A DNA stretch of 64,000 bases from the NCBI RefSeq assembly GCF_032154225.1, contig NZ_JALDYF010000012.1, forward strand, positions 45,017 to 109,016. The letters run 5' to 3'. Of this stretch, positions 8,388 through 17,058 are shown piece after piece; position 1 is the first letter of the stretch; every line of letters begins with the position of its first letter. The notes below the pieces were generated by a model. That model saw only the letters and a list, made by a program, of their open reading frames with translations. It was not told the DNA's origin and made no database searches. A program made the translations under genes and the position numbers. The DNA is from Psychrobacillus sp032154225 (lineage in GTDB: Bacteria; Bacillota; Bacilli; Bacillales_A; Planococcaceae).

Positions 8388-10190
8388 TCACCCTTTTGCG
8401 TTAGTTAATTGGAGAAACTCTTTTACATCTTGAATACAAAGGTCGATTCCTTTTATCCAAAATGCCTCTTTTGTAATATCTTCATCCAAATGCTTCATCG
8501 CTAAATCTTCTACCGACATTACAGCAGTATCTTGAAGAAGTGCAATATATTTTTCTTCAAATTTTGCACCTTCATTGATTGCCTTCGCGTAAATACTTAA
8601 AGAGAATAAGTAACCGAATGTATACGGGAAATTATAAAAAGGTACAGATGTAATATAAAAGTGCAATTTTGAAGCCCAGAAATGTGGATGAGTCGTTTGC
8701 AATGCATTTCCGTAACCTTCTTGTTGTGCTTCTTCCATTAGTTCATTTAGTCTTGCTGCCGAAACGATACCATTTTTACGTTCTGCATAAAACTTCGTTT
8801 CAAAAAGGAAACGTGCATGAATATTCATAAAAAACGCCACACTTCGTTGAATTTTATCTTCTAGTAAAGCAATTTTTTCATCGTCTGATTTTGCTTCTTT
8901 CACCGCTGCATCTGCAACAATCATTTCTGCAAATGTAGAGGCAGTTTCAGCTACCCCCATCGCGTATTGACGATTCAACCAATGTACTGGTTTTAAAGCA
9001 TATGAATGGAATGCGTGTCCTAATTCATGAGCCAGTGTAGAAACGTTTGACATCGTTCCACTGTACGTCATAAAAATACGTGATTCTTCTGAAACTGGCA
9101 TTCCTGTACAAAAACCGCCTGGACGTTTATTTGGGCGGTCTTCCGCTTCAACCCAGCCATTTTCAAATGCATTTTTTGAGAATGCTTCCAATTTTGGACC
9201 AAATTTTTTAAAATGCCTCAAAATAAATTCTGCACCTTGTTGGAAATCCATTTTCACTGTAGACGCACTAATAGGTGCATCTAAATCGTACCAATGCATT
9301 CCTTGTTCCCCTAGCATTGTCGATTTAGCATTCAAATATTCGACGAACGGTGCTTTATTTTTTGAAATTGCACCCCACATTGCATCTAATGTTTCTTGTT
9401 TCATTCGATTAATTTCTAATGGTTCTTGTAAAATAGAATCCCAGCCTCGTTTTTCATATACTGCCAGGCGATAACCAGCTAGGTGATTTAACGTTTTTGC
9501 GAAAAATTCTTCTTTTTCTGTCCATGCTGCTTCCAATGTTTCAAAAGAGTCTTTGCGAATTGCTGCATTTTCATGAGAGCTTAAATTATTTGCTTGGCCT
9601 ACAGAAAGTTCTTTTTCAATGCCATCAACTGTCACTTTAATTTTAATATCTCCAATTAACAAATCATACATTTGTCCCCATGCATGGTAGCCATCTACAC
9701 CAAGAGCTGTAATCATATCTTCTTCTTTTTCAGATAGTAGTTTCTTTGATTGATCTCTTAGTTCGTTTAGCACGAATGAAAATTGTGCAAGCTCTTCTGT
9801 TTGAATAAGTTCATTCCATACTGTATCATCTGTTTTACTTAATATTTGTTGAACTGCCAGCATTTCAGAAGAAAACTTAGCGTATAGTGTTCCCATCTCT
9901 CCTTGAAGAAGTGCTGCTTTCTTATCTGTCGTATCTTGCGCTAAAAAGCAGCCAATTACTGCTCCGGCTTCCGATAAGTTTACGGCAACATCTTTTAATT
10001 CATTTAGTATATTTTCTATTTTATGTACATCTTTTACAGAAATAGGAACCGAAAAATCATTTAGTTTTGCTTCAAATTCTGCAAGCTTTTCTTTCACCCC
10101 ATCTAAATGATTTCTCAGTTCTAGTGAATCGCTTCCACCTTTAAAAAAGACATTTAAATCCCAAACAATTGGATATAAACTTTTAGTCAT
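8388..10190 (-). CDS. pepF: M3 family oligoendopeptidase F
   Basis: The 600-residue length and layout fit PepF/oligoendopeptidase F. The zinc motif HELGHAFH lies near residue 390, and the third ligand Glu lies in the following helix (MGVAETASTFAEM). PepF cleaves short peptides of roughly 7-17 residues in the cytoplasm. No signal peptide is seen. The ribosome binding site is AGGGGG with a long spacing. It is cotranscribed with the GNAT gene downstream. Confidence 0.94.
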   Translation of the reverse strand: MTKSLYPIVWDLNVFFKGGSDSLELRNHLDGVKEKLAEFEAKLNDFSVPISVKDVHKIENILNELKDVAVNLSEAGAVIGCFLAQDTTDKKAALLQGEMGTLYAKFSSEMLAVQQILSKTDDTVWNELIQTEELAQFSFVLNELRDQSKKLLSEKEEDMITALGVDGYHAWGQMYDLLIGDIKIKVTVDGIEKELSVGQANNLSSHENAAIRKDSFETLEAAWTEKEEFFAKTLNHLAGYRLAVYEKRGWDSILQEPLEINRMKQETLDAMWGAISKNKAPFVEYLNAKSTMLGEQGMHWYDLDAPISASTVKMDFQQGAEFILRHFKKFGPKLEAFSKNAFENGWVEAEDRPNKRPGGFCTGMPVSEESRIFMTYSGTMSNVSTLAHELGHAFHSYALKPVHWLNRQYAMGVAETASTFAEMIVADAAVKEAKSDDEKIALLEDKIQRSVAFFMNIHARFLFETKFYAERKNGIVSAARLNELMEEAQQEGYGNALQTTHPHFWASKLHFYITSVPFYNFPYTFGYLFSLSIYAKAINEGAKFEEKYIALLQDTAVMSVEDLAMKHLDEDITKEAFWIKGIDLCIQDVKEFLQLTNAKG

Positions 10191-10344
10191 TTGCTTTTTT
10201 CCCCCTACTATTTTTTTCTGTTGAAAATATAGTATAACATGTTTCTCGTTAATTAATTATTCTGTTTTCAGACACGAAACATTCATAAAAGATAATTGTA
10301 GAAGACATATTTCAAAGGTATACTAAGATATGAGGAGGGACAGT

Positions 10345-11073
10345 ATGTTCAAAATAGCCCTTTTAATATTTAGCTTAATAAGCACAATTACAATAAATCT
10401 ACTTGCCAATATACTTCCATTAAATAACCATACAACACAAGAAATTGCGTACAGACTTCCTGCGCTATTCATGCCTGCTGGCTATGCCTTTTTCATATGG
10501 CTCTTCATCTATTTGCTACTAGCATTTTGGGTTTGGAATATCTTCAAAGAAAATTTACATGGTCAAACTATTTCATTCAAACAAACAATATTATTCGTTT
10601 GTAGTTCCATTTTAAATATTCTTTGGGTGTTCCTTTGGCATTACGAATTATTCGCATGCTCGTTTGTTGTTATGTCTGCTTTACTTGGAATATTATTTTT
10701 ATTGTACAAAACGTATCCAACCGATGAACAATCATGGAAAAATCGACTACCAATTTCTATTTACTTAGGATGGGTATTTGTTATTACGATCACTAATTTT
10801 GATTATTTAATTACTTTTTACGAGTTTAGTGGTTGGGGAATTACTAAATCACTTTGGACCGTTATTTTCCTTACAATAGCTGCTGCTAGTGCTTTACACT
10901 TCCGTTATCATTATAACGATCGTTCCATCGTATACGTGTTTATTTGGGCTTTTATAGGTATAGCAGTCCGCCATCAGCTCGATGAATTATTAATTGCTGC
11001 TTCATCTATATTTTTAAGCTGTGTCTTAATAGTAGGAATCATTTTCATCAAAAAAATGCCTCGGAAGGATTAA
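10345..11073 (+). CDS. TspO/tryptophan-rich sensory protein-like membrane protein
   Basis: The protein has about 242 residues and seven or so hydrophobic segments. It has many Trp and aromatic residues (PAGYAFFIWLFIYLLL, LNILWVFLWHYELF, YLGWVFVITITNF) in the pattern of the TspO/MBR-like tryptophan-rich family of Bacillales. The function of this long subgroup is not established; tetrapyrrole binding is known only for short TspO. I place the start at 10345 because GAGGAGG lies 5 nt upstream; an earlier ATG at 10330 overlaps that site and has none of its own. Confidence 0.7.
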   Translation: MFKIALLIFSLISTITINLLANILPLNNHTTQEIAYRLPALFMPAGYAFFIWLFIYLLLAFWVWNIFKENLHGQTISFKQTILFVCSSILNILWVFLWHYELFACSFVVMSALLGILFLLYKTYPTDEQSWKNRLPISIYLGWVFVITITNFDYLITFYEFSGWGITKSLWTVIFLTIAAASALHFRYHYNDRSIVYVFIWAFIGIAVRHQLDELLIAASSIFLSCVLIVGIIFIKKMPRKD

Positions 11074-11091
11074 CTTCCAAGGCATTTTTTT
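11053..11091 (+). terminator. terminator overlapping the end of the TspO-like gene
   Basis: The arms AAATGCCTCGGAAG and CTTCCAAGGCATTT are followed by TTTT. The left arm contains the last codons of the gene. Confidence 0.88.
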
Positions 11092-11104
11092 ATGTCTAGA
11101 CTCC

Positions 11105-11205
11105 AGGCGCCAGCCGCTCGAGGTCAAATGCCAATTCCCTGTGGTGGCTGAGGAACTGCCTCCTCGGGAATCGTCATTTGCTTTTCGCGGCTAAGCAGGC
11201 GCCTT
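11105..11205. repeat. Bacillales-type intergenic palindromic repeat
   Basis: This GC-rich element is about 100 bp and folds on itself. AGGCGCC (11105) pairs with GGCGCCT (11198), AGCCGC with GCGGCT, CAAATG with CATTTG, and ATTCCC with GGGAAT, around a loop near 11140-11165. Elements of this look, ending in GGCGCTTCCGCTTTTCTT-like sequence, are widespread between genes in Bacillus and relatives. That comparison is from memory. The role is unknown. It sits between converging genes. Confidence 0.65.
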
Positions 11206-11214
11206 CCGCTTTTC

Positions 11215-11964
11215 TTAATCTAATTTTGTCAATAAAATCGGTGCATCTTTCGTCACGATAATTGTATGCTCAATTTGAGCAACTAATGATTTATCTGGCG
11301 TAACAAATGTCCAACCATCACCTGATTCTACGATATGATCTGATGTTTGTGATATAAACGGCTCTACTGCAAGAACCATACCTTCTTTTAAAATCGTTGG
11401 ATCCCAAGCATCATAGTAATTTAATACATGCTGTGGAGCTTCGTGTAGTGATTTACCAATCCCATGCCCAGTTAAGTTCATAATGACATGTAAACCATTA
11501 TCTTTCGCTTCTCTAGCGACTGCCTTACCAATTTGATTTAATCGAGATCCCGCTTTTACTTTTAACATCGCACGATTAAATGCACTTTCAGCTACAGCAC
11601 ATAATTTCTCTTTTTCTTCATATCCTTCACCAACAACAAAGGAAATTCCAGTGTCTGCAAAGTAGCCATCACATGATCCTGACACGTCGATATTTACTAA
11701 ATCACCTTCTTGAATCACACGTGAGCCTGGAATACCATGTGCTACTTCTTCGTTTACACTAATACATGTGTAACCAGGGAAGTCATACTCACCCATTGGT
11801 CCAGAAACAGCTCCTTTTTCTTCAAAAAGTTTGCCGCCGAGTTCATCAATTTCTTTTGTCGTTACACCTGGTTTTGTCGCTGCTTTCATCGCTTCTCTAA
11901 TTTCTGCAACGATTTTACCAATTTTTTTAAACGCTTCTAATTCTTCATTGTTTTGTACAATCAT
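11215..11964 (-). CDS. map: type I methionine aminopeptidase
   Basis: The 249-residue protein has all five metal ligands of MAP: two Asp in NIDVSGSCDGYFADTG, His in LTGHGIG, Glu in AVEPFI and Glu in QIEHTIIV. It removes the initiator Met from nascent proteins. It stands alone rather than in the secY-adk-map ribosomal cluster, so it is probably the extra stand-alone copy (YflG-like) found in many Bacillales (inference). The start has AGAAGGGA upstream. Confidence 0.93.
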   Translation of the reverse strand: MIVQNNEELEAFKKIGKIVAEIREAMKAATKPGVTTKEIDELGGKLFEEKGAVSGPMGEYDFPGYTCISVNEEVAHGIPGSRVIQEGDLVNIDVSGSCDGYFADTGISFVVGEGYEEKEKLCAVAESAFNRAMLKVKAGSRLNQIGKAVAREAKDNGLHVIMNLTGHGIGKSLHEAPQHVLNYYDAWDPTILKEGMVLAVEPFISQTSDHIVESGDGWTFVTPDKSLVAQIEHTIIVTKDAPILLTKLD

Positions 11965-12016
11965 CTTTAAAAGATCCCTTCTTCATTTGAAATGTACAAT
12001 AATCATACCATAAATA

Positions 12017-12595
12017 CTAACGATTCGGCAGTACAAGACGTGGCGCTTTCACGAACAGCACAGTACAAATAAACGCCGCAAGTAAAAATACTGGAATCAT
12101 ATAAGTAGAATTATAGACTAATGAATATAGAATGACATTTTGATCTCCCGCAAACTCTCCAAAAAATAGAATACCTGAAAGTGTATGCGCAAGATAACGA
12201 AGAAAAGCTGCGATAAGCGTTCCTCCAATTACAGCAAACGCCATTTTTTTCGTATCTTTATTTTCAAATGCTTGCAGAAATGCCGGTCTTAAAAATCCAG
12301 CGAATCCAGCAACCATAAATGCTATAAAATAATCAATTGCAACTTGCAATATAACAATTTCAAAAGAAAGTGGAGCTGCATAAAAACGACCTGTTACAAC
12401 TTGTAATAAGCCGATTAAAAATCCTGTAACTAATCCAGCCGCAATTCCTCGACGAAATGCTATTAATATAACCGGCACAAGTACAAATGTAACCGATCCA
12501 CCTTGTGGCATACCAAACCCAATCATATCTAAAACATATCCAAGAGCTGCAAAAATAGCAATCTCAACTAACAATAATACACGTTGGTTTCTCAT
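12017..12595 (-). CDS. thiT: thiamine ECF transporter substrate-binding subunit ThiT
   Basis: The protein has about 192 residues and six hydrophobic segments. It has the ThiT features GFGMPQGGSVTF near residue 26, GLLQVVTGRFYA and a conserved YSLVYNSTYMIP near the C-terminus. ThiT binds thiamine in the membrane and uses a shared EcfAA'T energising module encoded elsewhere. I place the start at 12595, preceded by AAAAAGGAGATTACT. A longer open frame runs back into the leader but is an artefact. A TPP riboswitch and terminator in the leader shut expression off when thiamine pyrophosphate is plentiful. Confidence 0.92.
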   Translation of the reverse strand: MRNQRVLLLVEIAIFAALGYVLDMIGFGMPQGGSVTFVLVPVILIAFRRGIAAGLVTGFLIGLLQVVTGRFYAAPLSFEIVILQVAIDYFIAFMVAGFAGFLRPAFLQAFENKDTKKMAFAVIGGTLIAAFLRYLAHTLSGILFFGEFAGDQNVILYSLVYNSTYMIPVFLLAAFICTVLFVKAPRLVLPNR

Positions 12596-12617
12596 AGTAA
12601 TCTCCTTTTTTGGCCAC

Positions 12618-12661
12618 AAAAAAACGACATCGGGGATAGACCCAGACATCGCGCGATTGTC
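12618..12661 (-). terminator. expression-platform terminator of the TPP riboswitch
   Basis: On the minus strand GACAATCG can pair either with the adjacent CGATGTC or with a second CGATGTCG that is followed by seven T. An inner GGG/CCC pair strengthens the second fold. Two mutually exclusive hairpins next to the aptamer indicate a transcription-attenuation switch. Confidence 0.65.
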
Positions 12662-12670
12662 AGTTTCCAT

Positions 12671-12748
12671 CCACATCCCTACGCAAGCATTAACTTACAG
12701 GTTCGAAGGGTACTATCTCAGCCGCGTAAGCGACGCCCCTTGTGGTTG
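12671..12748 (-). promoter_or_regulatory. TPP riboswitch (THI element)
   Basis: The minus strand carries the full THI-box signature: ACAAGGGG, GCTGAGAT, ACCCTTCGAACCTG and AATGCTTGCGTAGGGA, closed by CCACAA/GTGG. It lies about 75 bp upstream of thiT, as expected for thiamine feedback control. Confidence 0.96.
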
Positions 12749-12859
12749 TTTTGAATTATTTAGTTCGAGTTCATTGTAGCCGAATAAAATAAGTAATGCA
12801 ACCCCTCTCTTTTCATTGGTATACTTATGAAAATATTATTTCACAAAGGGGTCGCTGAA

Positions 12860-13930
12860 ATGATTGAGTTATTGAAAGATTTAATTCGCATAAAAAGTGA
12901 TGATGTAGAAGGTGCAAACGAAGCGCTTTTATTTTGTAAAGAATGGCTTGAACAACGAGGTATCATGGCAACATTATATGAAAATGAATCACATCTTATG
13001 CTCGTTGCTGAAATTGGTAGTGGAGAAGAATGTGTTGTTTGGAATGGTCATGTGGATGTTGTTCCTGGAAATGATTCGCAATTTGAGCCTTATATAGATG
13101 ATGACTTTTTATATGGTAGGGGTTCCGCTGATATGAAAGCTGGAGTTGCGGCCATGATGGTTGCTTTTTACGAGCTTTCAAAAGTATCCCAGACGTTAAC
13201 GAAAAAAGTGCAGTTACATATTGTGACCGATGAAGAAACTGGAGGAGATTTCACTTCAAAATATTTAGTAGACAAAGGATTCACTGGAGATTTTGTCATT
13301 TGTGGTGAACCAACGCATTTACATATTGGCCTTCAAGCGAAAGGCATTATTCAATTCGATGTACATGTAAAAGGGAAATCTAGTCACGGTAGTCGCCCAT
13401 GGGAAGGTGTGAATGCAATTGAGCAAGCATTTACGTTCGACAAAGAAATGCGTAATTTATCCTTTTTAACAGCTAGTAACGCATTTTATGATTATCCTTC
13501 ATTGAATTTGGCAAAAATACATGCAGGCGCAAGGTATAATGTCGTTCCTGACGCTTGCATTATTAGCTATGATCTACGCTTTGTACCTGGACAAGTAGAA
13601 AAAGAAATAGTAAACGAGATTCATCAAATGGCCGATCAACTTTTCCCAGGAACTATACTAGTTGTTCATGCTACTGCACCTGCAGTAACAACTTCTGAAA
13701 ACGATCCATATGTAGCCAAATTACATTCGGTTACTTCCGAAATAACAAAAGAACCAACAAATCTTTTCGGACAACATGGTTCAGCTGATACTCGTTTTTA
13801 TGCAGAAAAAGGTGCTGGCGCAATTGAATTTGGACCAAGCGGCGCTGATTGGCATGGAGAAAAAGAATATGTATCTATTTCTTCTGTAGAAAAATATAAA
13901 AATATTTTAGTTTCTTTTATCGTAAATTGA
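12860..13930 (+). CDS. M20 family metallopeptidase/deacylase (ArgE/DapE type)
   Basis: The 356-residue protein has M20 metal ligands and catalytic residues: WNGHVDVVP near residue 68, GRGSADMKAG near 95, the catalytic Glu pair DEETGG near 128, GEPT near 155, and a C-terminal His in GADWHGEKEY. The dimerisation domain is in the middle. It hydrolyses an amide bond of an N-acyl amino acid or peptide, such as acetylornithine or succinyl-diaminopimelate; the substrate is not evident. The start at 12860 has AAAGGGG upstream. An ATG at 12827 lacks a site. It stands alone. Confidence 0.87.
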   Translation: MIELLKDLIRIKSDDVEGANEALLFCKEWLEQRGIMATLYENESHLMLVAEIGSGEECVVWNGHVDVVPGNDSQFEPYIDDDFLYGRGSADMKAGVAAMMVAFYELSKVSQTLTKKVQLHIVTDEETGGDFTSKYLVDKGFTGDFVICGEPTHLHIGLQAKGIIQFDVHVKGKSSHGSRPWEGVNAIEQAFTFDKEMRNLSFLTASNAFYDYPSLNLAKIHAGARYNVVPDACIISYDLRFVPGQVEKEIVNEIHQMADQLFPGTILVVHATAPAVTTSENDPYVAKLHSVTSEITKEPTNLFGQHGSADTRFYAEKGAGAIEFGPSGADWHGEKEYVSISSVEKYKNILVSFIVN

Positions 13931-13988
13931 AACCAACATCTCTTTGACACGTATATAAAGATAACTAAACGAAGAGGAGATTATCCAA

Positions 13989-14324
13989 ATGGAAAACAAT
14001 AAAATCTTGTCGTCCCTTTCTTATTTCAGTATATTGTTCGCACCTTTTATCCTTCCAATTATCGTGTTCTTTGTTTCGCAAGATAAAGATGTCAAATATC
14101 ATGCAAAACGTTCTGTTATTTCGCATCTCATTCCTGTTATTTTAATGGTTATTGCATTTATTGGAATGATTACAAGTATGTTTACATTCTCTGCAACGTC
14201 AGCTTATGATGATTCGTCTTTCTTATTTGCAGCTGCTCCAGCTATCTTTATGCTAGTGTATTTTATTATTTATGTAATTGTACTTGTTTGGAATATCATT
14301 CAAGGTGTTAAAGTGCTAAGATAA
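13989..14324 (+). CDS. DUF4870 membrane protein
   Basis: The 111-residue protein has three to four hydrophobic segments and the family pattern: an N-terminal LSSLSYFSILFAPFILP, then DVKYHAKRSVISHL. Its function is unknown. It is followed by a 32-codon basic peptide gene 24 bp later, and the pair probably forms a small operon after the M20 gene. Confidence 0.82.
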   Translation: MENNKILSSLSYFSILFAPFILPIIVFFVSQDKDVKYHAKRSVISHLIPVILMVIAFIGMITSMFTFSATSAYDDSSFLFAAAPAIFMLVYFIIYVIVLVWNIIQGVKVLR

Positions 14325-14348
14325 ACGTAAATGTTAGGAGCAATCAGA

Positions 14349-14447
14349 ATGAAAGTAGCAAACCTAGTAAAAACTGCAGTAAAATTAGCGCCGATCGTTT
14401 ATCCGATTATCAAAAAAGTAATTAAAGCGAAAAAAGTAGGGAAATAA
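14349..14447 (+). CDS. small basic peptide, unknown function
   Basis: The frame encodes 32 residues (MKVANLVKTAVKLAP, then a Lys-rich end KAKKVGK). It is amphipathic and strongly cationic. An AGGAG site lies 9 nt before the ATG, and a terminator follows within 20 bp. Gene-like spacing and context support a real gene. I know no function; a membrane-active or nucleic-acid-binding peptide would fit the charge, but that is speculation. Confidence 0.6.
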   Translation: MKVANLVKTAVKLAPIVYPIIKKVIKAKKVGK

Positions 14448-14455
14448 GAATGACT

Positions 14456-14500
14456 GTAGACAAACTCAAAGAAACTTGGGTTTGCCTATGGTCTTTTTTT
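14456..14500 (+). terminator. rho-independent terminator
   Basis: The inner arms CAAACTCAAAG and CTTGGGTTTG lie inside an outer AGAC/GTCT pair, followed by eight T. Confidence 0.75.
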
Positions 14501-14556
14501 TATTGAATATTCATGACAACAGTTTATAGACCAAGTGTGCAACATTCTTTTCCTAC

Positions 14557-15042
14557 TTACAATTGATATGTAAGAATTAATTGCTCACCTATTGCTCCAA
14601 TTCTTCTTTCACCAGTATCACGATAGCCAACCTTTTCATACAATTTTTGTGCAGCAATATTTTTTTTATTTACTACCAATGTAATTTCATTGATATCTAA
14701 AAAGAATTCGCGAATAAATTCAGGCAATTTATCCATCCCTGTTTTTGCATAGCCTTTTCCTTGTTGCGAATGATTAATCGAGAGCGCAGTTAGCAACAAA
14801 GCTTTTGGATTAGTAGTGTAATCTTTTACCCTCTGACTCGAATGAAGTATAAAAAAACCTACAGGTATTTGATTAGATAAAATTACGATTGGATACTGAT
14901 CAACAGTATTATTCGCTTCTTCCATTTTATCAACAGGTAATGCAGTAAACATTGCTTGTTCTTCTGGTAAATTAAATTTGCGCAAAGTTTCTTCGTACTC
15001 ACTCTTATAAAAATCTAATACGACATGGTTACTCTTATCCAT
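14557..15042 (-). CDS. GNAT family N-acetyltransferase
   Basis: The protein has about 161 residues. The acetyl-CoA motif LSINHSQQGKGYAKTGM is near residue 95, followed by ITLVVNKKNIAAQKLYEKVGY, a standard GNAT end. The acceptor is unknown. I place the start at the ATG 15042, six nucleotides after GGGGA; a TTG at 15048 has no usable spacing. The neighbours are not functionally linked. Confidence 0.82.
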   Translation of the reverse strand: MDKSNHVVLDFYKSEYEETLRKFNLPEEQAMFTALPVDKMEEANNTVDQYPIVILSNQIPVGFFILHSSQRVKDYTTNPKALLLTALSINHSQQGKGYAKTGMDKLPEFIREFFLDINEITLVVNKKNIAAQKLYEKVGYRDTGERRIGAIGEQLILTYQL

Positions 15043-15120
15043 AAACAATCCCCATTTCTATCTAAATACACTTTTATTTTAAACTAAAAGAACGTACGTT
15101 TGCAACAATATTTAAAAACT

Positions 15121-15163
15121 CCCCTGCGACACAAACAACTCAAAATTGTTTGTGTCGCAGGGG
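15121..15163. repeat. 18-bp perfect inverted repeat
   Basis: The arms CCCCTGCGACACAAACAA (15121-15138) and its exact complement (15146-15163) flank a 7-nt loop. Only a short T-rich flank exists on either side, so it is an atypical terminator. The end TCGCAGGGGACGTA recurs in degraded form at 17008 and 31245, suggesting a repeat family. Confidence 0.75.
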
Positions 15164-15190
15164 ACGTACACTAACTAAAAGTGAAAATCT

Positions 15191-16668
15191 TCAATTTCCA
15201 ATTAATCTAATTCGATAATAGGTTCTCAAAATTGTGAGTACCAATCCAATGATGAAAACGATCACCAATAAAATCATCACAGCTGGCCAAAGACCGAATG
15301 CATCTATTATGGTTGAACTATTATTTTTTAATGTTGGAACAACAAATAATAACCATCCGATACCTACAACTGGTATCAGTTGCGGGATTAAACGCAGCCA
15401 GAATTTCCAAGCTACGTGCTGGTTACGTTTTTCCACCCACTTTTTACTTCTTCTTACACCTCTTATTCCTACTATCAAGTAAATCAATGTGATAGCACCA
15501 AGTGATAAATCTATCATTTTAGGTAGTGGAGATTTCATTTCTGCTTCTTGTCCTTCAGTCAATTGTATAATATTAGGACTAATCTCATATGGATGTTCGA
15601 ATGTAGTCGTAAAACTATTCAGCAAAACAGCAACTGCATAGCCGCTACTTGGAACGATATCTTGCTGGGATTGAAATGTAGAGATTGAACCACTATGAGA
15701 TATACGAGCTGGCTTCACATGTGGAGAGCTCAATGACCAACCAAGTCCATATTTTTTAGCTCCAGATTGTGGTGAATAGGACTCTTTTAGTAACTCTTGT
15801 GATAGTAATTGCTCTCCTTTTTCATTTTTCCCGTCGTTCGTATACATAGCTAACCATTTCCCCATATCGCTAGCAGTCGTAAAAATACCTCCTGAACCAC
15901 CGAACATTTTTTCAAGCTCGGTCCATGGCATCGCAGTACCAAATAACGTAACATATCCCTGAGATATTTCTAATTCTTTTGTAATATCCCCAGAGTTAAC
16001 TACTGAGAGAGAATCATTCATCCCGAGCGGTGAAAACACATTTTGTGTTAGGTAGTCATTAAATCCTATCCCACTAATTTCTTCTACTAAATAAGCTAAT
16101 GTCCAGTAGTTTGCATTACTATATAAATACTTTTCTCCAGGCTTGGATTGTAGTTTCCAATCATGAAGACGTCCAACACCTTCTTTTAAGGTATTCGATG
16201 GTCCTACAATGGTAGGATTCGGTAGTCCTGATGTATGACTTAACAGTTGACGTACAGTCACCTGTCCCCACCTTTCATCATCTACTACTAATTCTGGAAG
16301 ATAACTTACAATAGGTCATCCAGTTTAATTTTTCCATCATCAACCAATTGTAAGACAGCGAATGCAGTAAATGGCTTCGCACCTGAGGCAATGCCAATAA
16401 TAGACTTTTCCGTTAGTGGATTTCCGTCAGAATCATGACCAAATCCCTTTTCATATAATACATTCCCATCCTTTATGACTACGATAGCTGCACCAGGTAG
16501 TCCGTTTTTATCGATATAATTTGTTACATACTCATCAACCTTTGTTGTATCGAACGATTCAGCTGCCTGGACAGCTAAAGGAACATATGACAAATGAATG
16601 GGAATAATCAACATTAATAAAAATATAACAACTTTATTTATGAACATATTTTTTACCCCTTTCTTCAT
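15191..16668 (-). pseudogene. beta-lactamase-family serine hydrolase, frameshifted
   Basis: Two frames together encode one protein of about 490 residues. The first (16668-16306) has a signal peptide and the SxxK motif SGAK. The second (from 16311 on) continues with PIVSYLPELVVDDERWG, the YSN motif LYSNANYW, and a C-terminal HSG, then three or four membrane segments. The frame breaks at about 16314, where GATGACC-TATT lacks one C relative to the frame that would read DDPIVSY. The family includes class C beta-lactamase-like esterases and penicillin-binding-protein relatives. The break follows a run of only two C, so it may be a real mutation or a sequencing error. Both sides are otherwise intact, which argues for a recent event. 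Confidence 0.82.
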
Positions 16669-16699
16669 TTAACTATTTAATTACTCAAGCGCTTTCTAT

Positions 16700-16906
16700 T
16701 CACAAACGCTGGATAATTCGGTACCCTTTACCCGAACGAGATTTACCTCCCATTTTTCTAACATGAATTGTGCTTTGTAAATAAAGTCTGACGTGTTTAT
16801 TTACACTAATCAAACGGTGAGATTTTTTATCCTCGTAAGTCTTTTTAAAGTAATTGTATTCATTTAACAGTTCAATATTTGGGTCAACTTTATTGTATTT
16901 ACATTG
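16700..16906 (-). other. possible gene remnant in a 390-bp spacer
   Basis: A 68-codon open stretch on the minus strand reads in part NYFKKTYEDKKSHRLISVNK and ends with GGKSRSGKGYRIIQRL. It has no ATG/GTG/TTG in a suitable place, although AGGAGGAG lies about 25 bp before it. The composition looks protein-like. It could be the tail of a lost gene, or chance. The rest of the spacer (16669-17019) shows nothing else. Confidence 0.3.
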
Positions 16907-17019
16907 TCACTATATCCAATACTGCTGAATAATCTCCTCCTGAAATAAATTGGTTATTGAAAGGGTAACACAAAATATTGCAGCTATGTTTTAGCAAATG
17001 AAAATTCTCGCAGGGACGT

Positions 17020-17058
17020 AAAAAAGCTGTCTCCTAAAAAATAGGAGACAGCTTTTTT
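17020..17058 (-). terminator. terminator of the helicase-peptidase-GDSL operon
   Basis: The arms AAAAAGCTGTCTCCTA and TAGGAGACAGCTTTTTT form a perfect 16-bp stem with a short A-rich loop. It closes the minus-strand operon. Confidence 0.92.

Noticed and set aside
12596..12676. N-terminal extension of thiT by 27 codons
   Set aside because: It reads through the riboswitch terminator region and has no ribosome binding site; the ATG at 12595 has a good one.
15121..15163. Ordinary rho-independent terminator
   Set aside because: A strong stem but no T run after either arm; kept as a repeat.
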